Of a stretch of DNA of 64,000 nucleotides, positions 31,192 through 43,183 are shown in pieces; position 1 is the first letter of the stretch; every line of letters starts with the position of its first letter. Source of the stretch: Hypomesus transpacificus (taxonomy: Eukaryota; Chordata; Actinopteri; Osmeriformes; Osmeridae); the NCBI RefSeq assembly GCF_021917145.1, contig NW_025814042.1:885708-949707 (forward strand). The letters are read 5' to 3'. The position numbers and the translations under genes were made by a program. A model generated the notes under the pieces. The model was not told where the DNA came from, ran no database searches, and saw nothing but the letters and a program-made list of their open reading frames with translations.

Positions 31192-31247
31192 TAACCGGCC
31201 ACGACTGCAGTTTCGCTCTCCTAAGAGCTCATCAGGTGACAAAGTTA
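31192..31247 (-). ncRNA. Hammerhead ribozyme, 3.9-kb unit 1
   Basis: Read on the minus strand, the conserved core CUGAUGA (31235-31229) is followed by a perfect stem II, GCUCU-UAGG-AGAGC, then GAA and A15.1 (31211). Stem III is short (ACU-GC-AGU), and the cleavage site is GUC with cleavage after C at 31203. Stem I has five pairs (GUCAC with GUGGC, one G-U). After an internal loop there are four more (UAAC with GUUA). Open stem I and minimal stem III make it a type I hammerhead like those of Penelope-like elements and the schistosome and newt satellites. It would cut minus-strand array transcripts into unit-length RNAs. Confidence 0.88.
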
Positions 31248-31454
31248 TGAAATAAAACCCCCAACGCAGGACAAGGGCCGTTCCTAGGACTATGGACTAT
31301 CAAGAACTCAGGGGTGACGACCACAAAAAGGGGGGGTGTTCGTACCCCCTGTGTCCGTGGGCGCCCACCAGAATCGGTCATCTCAATTAATCAGCTAGGG
31401 AAAAGAGGATAGAGGAGAGAGAGAGAGAATGCACAGAGTAGCAAAATGTATGGA

Positions 31455-31458
<4 letters not shown>

Positions 31459-31493
<35 letters not shown>

Positions 31494-31494
31494 T
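31459..31494. repeat. (GT)n microsatellite of the 3.9-kb unit
   Basis: A GT dinucleotide run ending in TATGTGTGTATG. It is shorter in the third unit (by 6 bp relative to the first two) and in later units, and this accounts for most of the length difference between units. Confidence 0.9.
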
Positions 31495-32201
31495 ATGCAA
31501 GGTGAGAGGAACCCAGAAGGCATCTGTAAAAGAAAAAGTGCACAAATTAGGGTGGATGTAGTGCCGTAATGGACCTGTGAAGGAAAAAGTATACAGATCA
31601 AGGTGGATGCAGCGCAGCAGTGGATCTGTGAAAGAAAAGAAAGGCATGGATCAAACACAGTAAAGAGGCCAGAGAAAGCCGTAGACACCGAAATCACAGG
31701 CAAGGTCAGAAGGGGTTGAGGTTAGAGCAGAGGGGGGACTTAGGGTTAGATAAGAAAAAGGAGGGGTTGAGGTCAGGGTAAAGACAGAGGGACAGTAGAA
31801 GAGAAGACCCAGAGTCTAGACTTAAATTTAGGTAAGAGCAGGGAGAGCAGAGTAGGAGGAGTGGACAGATAAGGAGATCAAGGAAGGAGCCAAGTGAGAG
31901 AGGAAGACCCAAGACAAGCACACAAGTGAAAGGAAAACAAACACAACACCGTCCACGTGAAAAACCTAGGAAAAAAGAAAACGTGTGTGACAATCAGTAT
32001 GGGATGTGGGTGGACAGGAGAGACGAGCTCCACAGCATGAGCGTGGAGGTGTGATGGATGGACTCACAGATGGCCCCAGGTGAAGGAACGTCGAGGAGAG
32101 AATCCAGGCCACGTAGGGGAGGAAGCGTCGATGGGAGGCCAGCCTTGTCCAGAGCTTTGAGAGCGCTGGCAGAATCCAAAGAGAGCAGGTCTACTACCCA
32201 G

Positions 32202-32214
32202 AGGTCAAAGGTCA
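32202..32214 (+). promoter_or_regulatory. Perfect DR1 (AGGTCA A AGGTCA), 3.9-kb unit
   Basis: Two AGGTCA half sites spaced by one base match the binding site of RXR/PPAR/HNF4-type nuclear receptors. A second perfect copy is at 33373-33385 and both recur in every complete unit. Use as a regulatory site is unproven. Confidence 0.4.
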
Positions 32215-33372
32215 GAGGCTCCCAAAGGTCAGCACCGCACGCACGCCAAGTCCTCCAGACACAACAGCCACCTACGGTGCAGGGTGTTTAAGGGTCACGT
32301 CCGATATTCCCCCAGCCTGGCAAAGGGTCACAAACTGATCTTCCCCCGCGCACACACACCACCCATACAAACAGAAGTGCCCGGTCAAAACCGCCACCCA
32401 GGCCCCAGCGACAGGCTAGATACTAAGGTCACATCCGATATTCCCGAGCACCATTACCTTTTTCAGCCATACCCCAGTGACGGTAGACCAAGGCTCCTGC
32501 AGCAAGCCAGAGGCCCCACAGGAGGCCCGAGCATCCGGGGTGAAAACGTAGCCGCAGAACGTGACCTCCCAGAGCCAAAGGCCAGAGACGGTCAGAGAGC
32601 AGAAACTGTCCAGTGGATGGTGCCATAGAGAGTCGGTGGAGCAGCTCAGCTTGTGTAGTTTGACCCAGTGGGGACACGTCCTCCCGGGTCCAAGGAAGGA
32701 CGGCGGGCAGACGAACCAGAGCTGCGAGCAGGTTCAGCCTGGGGTTGAAGAAAAGCGCAGTGCAACACAGACGCAGGACCCGCCATGGTAGAGGTGAATA
32801 CAATTCTGTAGGGATGCGGTCAGACTACCATCAACAGGTCTCCCGATGACAGAGTACAACTGGTTCCACACTACGCCGATCGCCGCCCTGAGAGGTCCTC
32901 CCCCTGCATACTGCTATTTAGCCCATTCGTCGATACCATAGCAGACAGACACCCCCGTCTAGAACAGACGTTTGCGGAGTGAATGCGGAGGACGTCAGGG
33001 ACAGTTTGTCGATTGAAGCCTAGATAGGAAGAGGGGCCAGATGCGTAGTGAAACGCATCAATGACGGTATGTTTTGCCCACGACAGGAAGTGCTGTCTCC
33101 CTCCCAGAAGTCTCGTCATCGGCACAGAGTGGCTCGGTGATGTCCTGCCCCGGGATAGGCATGGCACCGGGAGGAGCGTGGCCTCGTTCACACCCATGGA
33201 TCCAGAGAAGGCCGTCTGGGGGCGGGGTAAGGACACGTCCACGGCCGGTCCAGTAGACACAGGAAAGCTGGGCCCGACACTCCATGATGTGACGAGACCG
33301 GTTCCGACTGCGAGCGTGAGCCCCGTGCCGTCACTAGAAGACGGGAGAGGCCGAGAGGAGCGGAGAGGCCAG

Positions 33373-33385
33373 AGGTCAAAGGTCA
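33373..33385 (+). promoter_or_regulatory. Second perfect DR1 in the 3.9-kb unit
   Basis: Same 13-mer as at 32202-32214, also preceded by CAG. The two sites may share an origin by local duplication. Confidence 0.4.
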
Positions 33386-35091
33386 ATAGGAGTGCCCAGC
33401 AGGTTGGCCCCCTGTTTAGGAGGGCCTTCTTCTGCGGGGGCGTGTTATAGGTGGGGGTAAGGCTATAGCAGGGTGGCCTCCTGACAGTCAGTGGTGCAGA
33501 GAACCTCTCTGTTCTTCAGCCAGAGAGCGGCGTGAGGAGAGGAGCCCCCCACAGCTCTAAACTGGGCCACAGCTAAAATACGTGTTGTGTGTTAAGGCGT
33601 GCGAGGCCCGTCCCCTTGGGACTATAGCCGTATACCCCGTAGAGACGTTCCGTTGGCCCGCCCGCTGGGTCTCCAACATAACCGCGAGGATATGGCAGGA
33701 TGAAATGAAAGGCCGTGAGTTGTCACGTGCAGTTACGCCATTTCAACACCGTTTCCCTCGCTGAGTCGACCCCATTGTGGGCCAGTCCCCCTCCAAAGTA
33801 GTAGGACGACAATCTTCTTTGCCTGCATGCTAATGCGAGACAGTGACAACACTCACAGTCTGTGTCCAGCCCAGGGAGAACCGCAGCGCACTCGATAGGG
33901 AAGCGTCCATCTTCCAGACTGCGCTGTGTTGCACGTGGGGACTGAGCGCCCGTGGAGAGAGGTGGGGCTCGCGCAACAAGGAATCCGACATTCCCCTGAG
34001 GGGCAATCCGGTGGCCCCCCAATGAGGCCTCAAGGCATGGCTCTACATACGCAGGCAGGGTTAGGGAGCAGTTTCTGAAGACCCCCACGCCAAGCAGTTC
34101 AGTACTTCGACCCGCATAGGCTAGGGGTAAATGCACAAGTATCCTAGACCCATGTAGATCATCCATCAGAGGGGGTAGGGGAATGGACCCCCTCCAGGAC
34201 CCCAAAGGAGTCCCAGGCCTGTAGACCTTGTCACGCTTGCTACCCGAGGTAAATAAATGCCTAAGCACTAAGAGGACGTGAGCAACCGACGGGTACATGG
34301 ATAACCCACCCCCGTATCCACTAACGGACGTGTGCAAACCACCAGGTCTAAGCAGGAGCATGCTCTGAAGTCTTCTGTCCCCACAAGCAAGGTAACCCCC
34401 GAGGAGGAGAGGTAGGAGACCTCTGGTGTCAAGGTTCACGCGTGGGTAGCAGAGGTGACCGGTAGCCGTAGCACATGCTACATCCGAGTGAAGACACTGG
34501 GGGCTCCTCACATCCAATCCTAAGCGCGGAGCCAAAGGTGTCCCAGCGGCAACGGTGATTCTGCGAAGTCCAAACAGGGTCCTCTTGAAGAGTAGTGGCA
34601 CTGTCGTGAGTGAATGGATGCACATGAGTGTGTGAGTGCGTGCTATACCTGTGCCCAGAAGCCAACTCAATCTGAAAGTCTAAAAAAGGCCTGCCTGAAA
34701 AAGAGAGAATAACCTATACCAAAACCAGGGCGTGTTTGAAGAGTAGAAGACATCTGCACCTCATGTGCACCTGGGGAGAGAGCGGGTTAGTGGACAGGAC
34801 ACACGAGTGCCGTGAAAGCAAAATGGGGGTGCTCAGAAGAAGAGCACCGCAGGTGTACATGAGTACAGGAAGGACAGGGCCTGTGAGAAGGGAAAAAGAG
34901 ACAATGCGTGTGGATGTGGAGATGTGTGTGTGCGAGCGAGAGGAGAGTGTGAGAGTGTGTAGTAGGCAGAGCAAGAGAGGGGGCTCCTCGGAGCCAAAGC
35001 AAGGTTGTAGTCAAGAACGCAGAACTCCACTCCCCGGGCGGTGCCTCCTGCAGGCCCATGCCAGAACATTAAACAGGGATATGTGAGGTCC

Positions 35092-35147
35092 TAACCGGCC
35101 ACGACTGCAGTTTCGCTCTCCTAAGAGCTCATCAGGTGACAAAGTTA
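35092..35147 (-). ncRNA. Hammerhead ribozyme, 3.9-kb unit 2
   Basis: Sequence identical to the unit 1 ribozyme; cleavage after the C at 35103 on the minus strand. Confidence 0.88.
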
Positions 35148-35354
35148 TGAAATAAAACCCCCAACGCAGGACAAGGGCCGTTCCTAGGACTATGGACTAT
35201 CAAGAACTCAGGGGTGACGACCACAAAAAGGGGGGGTGTTCGTACCCCCTGTGTCCGTGGGCGCCCACCAGAATCGGTCATCTCAATTAATCAGCTAGGG
35301 AAAAGAGGATAGAGGAGAGAGAGAGAGAATGCACAGAGTAGCAAAATGTATGGA

Positions 35355-35393
<39 letters not shown>

Positions 35394-38300
35394 TATGCAA
35401 GGTGAGAGGAACCCAGAAGGCATCTGTAAAAGAAAAAGTGCACAAATTAGGGTGGATGTAGTGCCGTAATGGACCTGTGAAGGAAAAAGTATACAGATCA
35501 AGGTGGATGCAGCGCAGCAGTGGATCTGTGAAAGAAAAGAAAGGCATGGATCAAACACAGTAAAGAGGCCAGAGAAAGCCGTAGACACCGAAATCACAGG
35601 CAAGGTCAGAAGGGGTTGAGGTTAGAGCAGAGGGGGGACTTAGGGTTAGATAAGAAAAAGGAGGGGTTGAGGTCAGGGTAAAGACAGAGGGACAGTAGAA
35701 GAGAAGACCCAGAGTCTAGACTTAAATTTAGGTAAGAGCAGGGAGAGCAGAGTAGGAGGAGTGGACAGATAAGGAGATCAAGGAAGGAGCCAAGTGAGAG
35801 AGGAAGACCCAAGACAAGCACACAAGTGAAAGGAAAACAAACACAACACCGTCCACGTGAAAAACCTAGGAAAAAAGAAAACGTGTGTGACAATCAGTAT
35901 GGGATGTGGGTGGACAGGAGAGACGAGCTCCACAGCATGAGCGTGGAGGTGTGATGGATGGACTCACAGATGGCCCCAGGTGAAGGAACGTCGAGGAGAG
36001 AATCCAGGCCACGTAGGGGAGGAAGCGTCGATGGGAGGCCAGCCTTGTCCAGAGCTTTGAGAGCGCTGGCAGAATCCAAAGAGAGCAGGTCTACTACCCA
36101 GAGGTCAAAGGTCAGAGGCTCCCAAAGGTCAGCACCGCACGCACGCCAAGTCCTCCAGACACAACAGCCACCTACGGTGCAGGGTGTTTAAGGGTCACGT
36201 CCGATATTCCCCCAGCCTGGCAAAGGGTCACAAACTGATCTTCCCCCGCGCACACACACCACCCATACAAACAGAAGTGCCCGGTCAAAACCGCCACCCA
36301 GGCCCCAGCGATAGGCTAGATACTAAGGTCACATCCGATATTCCCGAGCACCATTACCTTTTTCAGCCATACCCCAGTGACGGTAGACCAAGGCTCCTGC
36401 AGCAAGCCAGAGGCCCCACAGGAGGCCCGAGCATCCGGGGTGAAAACGTAGCCGCAGAACGTGACCTCCCAGAGCCAAAGGCCAGAGACGGTCAGAGAGC
36501 AGAAACTGTCCAGTGGATGGTGCCATAGAGAGTCGGTGGAGCAGCTCAGCTTGTGTAGTTTGACCCAGTGGGGACACGTCCTCCCGGGTCCAAGGAAGGA
36601 CGGCGGGCAGACGAACCAGAGCTGCGAGCAGGTTCAGCCTGGGGTTGAAGAAAAGCGCAGTGCAACACAGACGCAGGACCCGCCATGGTAGAGGTGAATA
36701 CAATTCTGTAGGGATGCGGTCAGACTACCATCAACAGGTCTCCCGATGACAGAGTACAACTGGTTCCACACTACGCCGATCGCCGCCCTGAGAGGTCCTC
36801 CCCCTGCATACTGCTATTTAGCCCATTCGTCGATACCATAGCAGACAGACACCCCCGTCTAGAACAGACGTTTGCGGAGTGAATGCGGAGGACGTCAGGG
36901 ACAGTTTGTCGATTGAAGCCTAGATAGGAAGAGGGGCCAGATGCGTAGTGAAACGCATCAATGACGGTATGTTTTGCCCACGACAGGAAGTGCTGTCTCC
37001 CTCCCAGAAGTCTCGTCATCGGCACAGAGTGGCTCGGTGATGTCCTGCCCCGGGATAGGCATGGCACCGGGAGGAGCGTGGCCTCGTTCACACCCATGGA
37101 TCCAGAGAAGGCCGTCTGGGGGCGGGGTAAGGACACGTCCACGGCCGGTCCAGTAGACACAGGAAAGCTGGGCCCGACACTCCATGATGTGACGAGACCG
37201 GTTCCGACTGCGAGCGTGAGCCCCGTGCCGTCACTAGAAGACGGGAGAGGCCGAGAGGAGCGGAGAGGCCAGAGGTCAAAGGTCAATAGGAGTGCCCAGC
37301 AGGTTGGCCCCCTGTTTAGGAGGGCCTTCTTCTGCGGGGGCGTGTTATAGGTGGGGGTAAGGCTATAGCAGGGTGGCCTCCTGACAGTCAGTGGTGCAGA
37401 GAACCTCTCTGTTCTTCAGCCAGAGAGCGGCGTGAGGAGAGGAGCCCCCCACAGCTCTAAACTGGGCCACAGCTAAAATACGTGTTGTGTGTTAAGGCGT
37501 GCGAGGCCCGTCCCCTTGGGACTATAGCCGTATACCCCGTAGAGACGTTCCGTTGGCCCGCCCGCTGGGTCTCCAACATAACCGCGAGGATATGGCAGGA
37601 TGAAATGAAAGGCCGTGAGTTGTCACGTGCAGTTACGCCATTTCAACACCGTTTCCCTCGCTGAGTCGACCCCATTGTGGGCCAGTCCCCCTCCAAAGTA
37701 GTAGGACGACAATCTTCTTTGCCTGCATGCTAATGCGAGACAGTGACAACACTCACAGTCTGTGTCCAGCCCAGGGAGAACCGCAGCGCACTCGATAGGG
37801 AAGCGTCCATCTTCCAGACTGCGCTGTGTTGCACGTGGGGACTGAGCGCCCGTGGAGAGAGGTGGGGCTCGCGCAACAAGGAATCCGACATTCCCCTGAG
37901 GGGCAATCCGGTGGCCCCCCAATGAGGCCTCAAGGCATGGCTCTACATACGCAGGCAGGGTTAGGGAGCAGTTTCTGAAGACCCCCACGCCAAGCAGTTC
38001 AGTACTTCGACCCGCATAGGCTAGGGGTAAATGCACAAGTATCCTAGACCCATGTAGATCATCCATCAGAGGGGGTAGGGGAATGGACCCCCTCCAGGAC
38101 CCCAAAGGAGTCCCAGGCCTGTAGACCTTGTCACGCTTGCTACCCGAGGTAAATAAATGCCTAAGCACTAAGAGGACGTGAGCAACCGACGGGTACATGG
38201 ATAACCCACCCCCGTATCCACTAACGGACGTGTGCAAACCACCAGGTCTAAGCAGGAGCATGCTCTGAAGTCTTCTGTCCCCACAAGCAAGGTAACCCCC

Positions 38301-38991
38301 GAGGAGGAGAGGTAGGAGACCTCTGGTGTCAAGGTTCACGCGTGGGTAGCAGAGGTGACCGGTAGCCGTAGCACATGCTACATCCGAGTGAAGACACTGG
38401 GGGCTCCTCACATCCAATCCTAAGCGCGGAGCCAAAGGTGTCCCAGCGGCAACGGTGATTCTGCGAAGTCCAAACAGGGTCCTCTTGAAGAGTAGTGGCA
38501 CTGTCGTGAGTGAATGGATGCACATGAGTGTGTGAGTGCGTGCTATACCTGTGCCCAGAAGCCAACTCAATCTGAAAGTCTAAAAAAGGCCTGCCTGAAA
38601 AAGAGAGAATAACCTATACCAAAACCAGGGCGTGTTTGAAGAGTAGAAGACATCTGCACCTCATGTGCACCTGGGGAGAGAGCGGGTTAGTGGACAGGAC
38701 ACACGAGTGCCGTGAAAGCAAAATGGGGGTGCTCAGAAGAAGAGCACCGCAGGTGTACATGAGTACAGGAAGGACAGGGCCTGTGAGAAGGGAAAAAGAG
38801 ACAATGCGTGTGGATGTGGAGATGTGTGTGTGCGAGCGAGAGGAGAGTGTGAGAGTGTGTAGTAGGCAGAGCAAGAGAGGGGGCTCCTCGGAGCCAAAGC
38901 AAGGTTGTAGTCAAGAACGCAGAACTCCACTCCCCGGGCGGTGCCTCCTGCAGGCCCATGCCAGAACATTAAACAGGGATATGTGAGGTCC

Positions 38992-39047
38992 TAACCGGCC
39001 ACGACTGCAGTTTCGCTCTCCTAAGAGCTCATCAGGTGACAAAGTTA
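38992..39047 (-). ncRNA. Hammerhead ribozyme, 3.9-kb unit 3
   Basis: Sequence identical to the unit 1 ribozyme; cleavage after the C at 39003 on the minus strand. Confidence 0.88.
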
Positions 39048-39256
39048 TGAAATAAAACCCCCAACGCAGGACAAGGGCCGTTCCTAGGACTATGGACTAT
39101 CAAGAACTCAGGGGTGACGACCACAAAAAGGGGGGGTGTTCGTACCCCCTGTGTCCGTGGGCGCCCACCAGAATCGGTCATCTCAATTAATCAGCTAGGG
39201 AAAAGAGGATAGAGGAGAGAGAGAGAGAATGCACAGAGTAGCAAAATGTATGGACA

Positions 39257-39287
<31 letters not shown>

Positions 39288-42200
39288 TATGCAAGGTGAG
39301 AGGAACCCAGAAGGCATCTGTAAAAGAAAAAGTGCACAAATTAGGGTGGATGTAGTGCCGTAATGGACCTGTGAAGGAAAAAGTATACAGATCAAGGTGG
39401 ATGCAGCGCAGCAGTGGATCTGTGAAAGAAAAGAAAGGCATGGATCAAACACAGTAAAGAGGCCAGAGAAAGCCGTAGACACCGAAATCACAGGCAAGGT
39501 CAGAAGGGGTTGAGGTTAGAGCAGAGGGGGGACTTAGGGTTAGATAAGAAAAAGGAGGGGTTGAGGTCAGGGTAAAGACAGAGGGACAGTAGAAGAGAAG
39601 ACCCAGAGTCTAGACTTAAATTTAGGTAAGAGCAGGGAGAGCAGAGTAGGAGGAGTGGACAGATAAGGAGATCAAGGAAGGAGCCAAGTGAGAGAGGAAG
39701 ACCCAAGACAAGCACACAAGTGAAAGGAAAACAAACACAACACCGTCCACGTGAAAAACCTAGGAAAAAAGAAAACGTGTGTGACAATCAGTATGGGATG
39801 TGGGTGGACAGGAGAGACGAGCTCCACAGCATGAGCGTGGAGGTGTGATGGATGGACTCACAGATGGCCCCAGGTGAAGGAACGTCGAGGAGAGAATCCA
39901 GGCCACGTAGGGGAGGAAGCGTCGATGGGAGGCCAGCCTTGTCCAGAGCTTTGAGAGCGCTGGCAGAATCCAAAGAGAGCAGGTCTACTACCCAGAGGTC
40001 AAAGGTCAGAGGCTCCCAAAGGTCAGCACCGCACGCACGCCAAGTCCTCCAGACACAACAGCCACCTACGGTGCAGGGTGTTTAAGGGTCACGTCCGATA
40101 TTCCCCCAGCCTGGCAAAGGGTCACAAACTGATCTTCCCCCGCGCACACACACCACCCATACAAACAGAAGTGCCCGGTCAAAACCGCCACCCAGGCCCC
40201 AGCGACAGGCTAGATACTAAGGTCACATCCGATATTCCCGAGCACCATTACCTTTTTCAGCCATACCCCAGTGACGGTAGACCAAGGCTCCTGCAGCAAG
40301 CCAGAGGCCCCACAGGAGGCCCGAGCATCCGGGGTGAAAACGTAGCCGCAGAACGTGACCTCCCAGAGCCAAAGGCCAGAGACGGTCAGAGAGCAGAAAC
40401 TGTCCAGTGGATGGTGCCATAGAGAGTCGGTGGAGCAGCTCAGCTTGTGTAGTTTGACCCAGTGGGGACACGTCCTCCCGGGTCCAAGGAAGGACGGCGG
40501 GCAGACGAACCAGAGCTGCGAGCAGGTTCAGCCTGGGGTTGAAGAAAAGCGCAGTGCAACACAGACGCAGGACCCGCCATGGTAGAGGTGAATACAATTC
40601 TGTAGGGATGCGGTCAGACTACCATCAACAGGTCTCCCGATGACAGAGTACAACTGGTTCCACACTACGCCGATCGCCGCCCTGAGAGGTCCTCCCCCTG
40701 CATACTGCTATTTAGCCCATTCGTCGATACCATAGCAGACAGACACCCCCGTCTAGAACAGACGTTTGCGGAGTGAATGCGGAGGACGTCAGGGACAGTT
40801 TGTCGATTGAAGCCTAGATAGGAAGAGGGGCCAGATGCGTAGTGAAACGCATCAATGACGGTATGTTTTGCCCACGACAGGAAGTGCTGTCTCCCTCCCA
40901 GAAGTCTCGTCATCGGCACAGAGTGGCTCGGTGATGTCCTGCCCCGGGATAGGCATGGCACCGGGAGGAGCGTGGCCTCGTTCACACCCATGGATCCAGA
41001 GAAGGCCGTCTGGGGGCGGGGTAAGGACACGTCCACGGCCGGTCCAGTAGACACAGGAAAGCTGGGCCCGACACTCCATGATGTGACGAGACCGGTTCCG
41101 ACTGCGAGCGTGAGCCCCGTGCCGTCACTAGAAGACGGGAGAGGCCGAGAGGAGCGGAGAGGCCAGAGGTCAAAGGTCAATAGGAGTGCCCAGCAGGTTG
41201 GCCCCCTGTTTAGGAGGGCCTTCTTCTGCGGGGGCGTGTTATAGGTGGGGGTAAGGCTATAGCAGGGTGGCCTCCTGACAGTCAGTGGTGCAGAGAACCT
41301 CTCTGTTCTTCAGCCAGAGAGCGGCGTGAGGAGAGGAGCCCCCCACAGCTCTAAACTGGGCCACAGCTAAAATACGTGTTGTGTGTTAAGGCGTGCGAGG
41401 CCCGTCCCCTTGGGACTATAGCCGTATACCCCGTAGAGACGTTCCGTTGGCCCGCCCGCTGGGTCTCCAACATAACCGCGAGGATATGGCAGGATGAAAT
41501 GAAAGGCCGTGAGTTGTCACGTGCAGTTACGCCATTTCAACACCGTTTCCCTCGCTGAGTCGACCCCATTGTGGGCCAGTCCCCCTCCAAAGTAGTAGGA
41601 CGACAATCTTCTTTGCCTGCATGCTAATGCGAGACAGTGACAACACTCACAGTCTGTGTCCAGCCCAGGGAGAACCGCAGCGCACTCGATAGGGAAGCGT
41701 CCATCTTCCAGACTGCGCTGTGTTGCACGTGGGGACTGAGCGCCCGTGGAGAGAGGTGGGGCTCGCGCAACAAGGAATCCGACATTCCCCTGAGGGGCAA
41801 TCCGGTGGCCCCCCAATGAGGCCTCAAGGCATGGCTCTACATACGCAGGCAGGGTTAGGGAGCAGTTTCTGAAGACCCCCACGCCAAGCAGTTCAGTACT
41901 TCGACCCGCATAGGCTAGGGGTAAATGCACAAGTATCCTAGACCCATGTAGATCATCCATCAGAGGGGGTAGGGGAATGGACCCCCTCCAGGACCCCAAA
42001 GGAGTCCCAGGCCTGTAGACCTTGTCACGCTTGCTACCCGAGGTAAATAAATGCCTAAGCACTAAGAGGACGTGAGCAACCGACGGGTACATGGATAACC
42101 CACCCCCGTATCCACTAACGGACGTGTGCAAACCACCAGGTCTAAGCAGGAGCATGCTCTGAAGTCTTCTGTCCCCACAAGCAAGGTAACCCCCGAGGAG

Positions 42201-42885
42201 GAGAGGTAGGAGACCTCTGGTGTCAAGGTTCACGCGTGGGTAGCAGAGGTGACCGGTAGCCGTAGCACATGCTACATCCGAGTGAAGACACTGGGGGCTC
42301 CTCACATCCAATCCTAAGCGCGGAGCCAAAGGTGTCCCAGCGGCAACGGTGATTCTGCGAAGTCCAAACAGGGTCCTCTTGAAGAGTAGTGGCACTGTCG
42401 TGAGTGAATGGATGCACATGAGTGTGTGAGTGCGTGCTATACCTGTGCCCAGAAGCCAACTCAATCTGAAAGTCTAAAAAAGGCCTGCCTGAAAAAGAGA
42501 GAATAACCTATACCAAAACCAGGGCGTGTTTGAAGAGTAGAAGACATCTGCACCTCATGTGCACCTGGGGAGAGAGCGGGTTAGTGGACAGGACACACGA
42601 GTGCCGTGAAAGCAAAATGGGGGTGCTCAGAAGAAGAGCACCGCAGGTGTACATGAGTACAGGAAGGACAGGGCCTGTGAGAAGGGAAAAAGAGACAATG
42701 CGTGTGGATGTGGAGATGTGTGTGTGCGAGCGAGAGGAGAGTGTGAGAGTGTGTAGTAGGCAGAGCAAGAGAGGGGGCTCCTCGGAGCCAAAGCAAGGTT
42801 GTAGTCAAGAACGCAGAACTCCACTCCCCGGGCGGTGCCTCCTGCAGGCCCATGCCAGAACATTAAACAGGGATATGTGAGGTCC

Positions 42886-42941
42886 TAACCGGCCACGACT
42901 GCAGTTTCGCTCTCCTAAGAGCTCATCAGGTGACAAAGTTA
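42886..42941 (-). ncRNA. Hammerhead ribozyme, 3.9-kb unit 4
   Basis: Sequence identical to the unit 1 ribozyme; cleavage after the C at 42897 on the minus strand. Confidence 0.88.
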
Positions 42942-43150
42942 TGAAATAAAACCCCCAACGCAGGACAAGGGCCGTTCCTAGGACTATGGACTATCAAGAA
43001 CTCAGGGGTGACGACCACAAAAAGGGGGGGTGTTCGTACCCCCTGTGTCCGTGGGCGCCCACCAGAATCGGTCATCTCAATTAATCAGCTAGGGAAAAGA
43101 GGATAGAGGAGAGAGAGAGAGAATGCACAGAGTAGCAAAATGTATGGACA

Positions 43151-43183
<33 letters not shown>

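Noticed and set aside
31459-31494. (GT)n as a functional Z-DNA or promoter element
   Set aside because: Ordinary microsatellite with variable length between units; nothing else supports a function.
32871-33386. 171-codon minus frame and 129-codon plus frame in the 3.9-kb unit
   Set aside because: They overlap on opposite strands, with biased composition and no motif. Neither can be supported.
33723-34670. 315-codon minus-strand open frame spanning the 3.9-kb unit junction, repeated in each unit
   Set aside because: It crosses the GGGTTAGGG joint, has no recognisable domain, and overlaps other open frames on both strands in a GC-rich repeat. It looks like chance openness rather than a gene.
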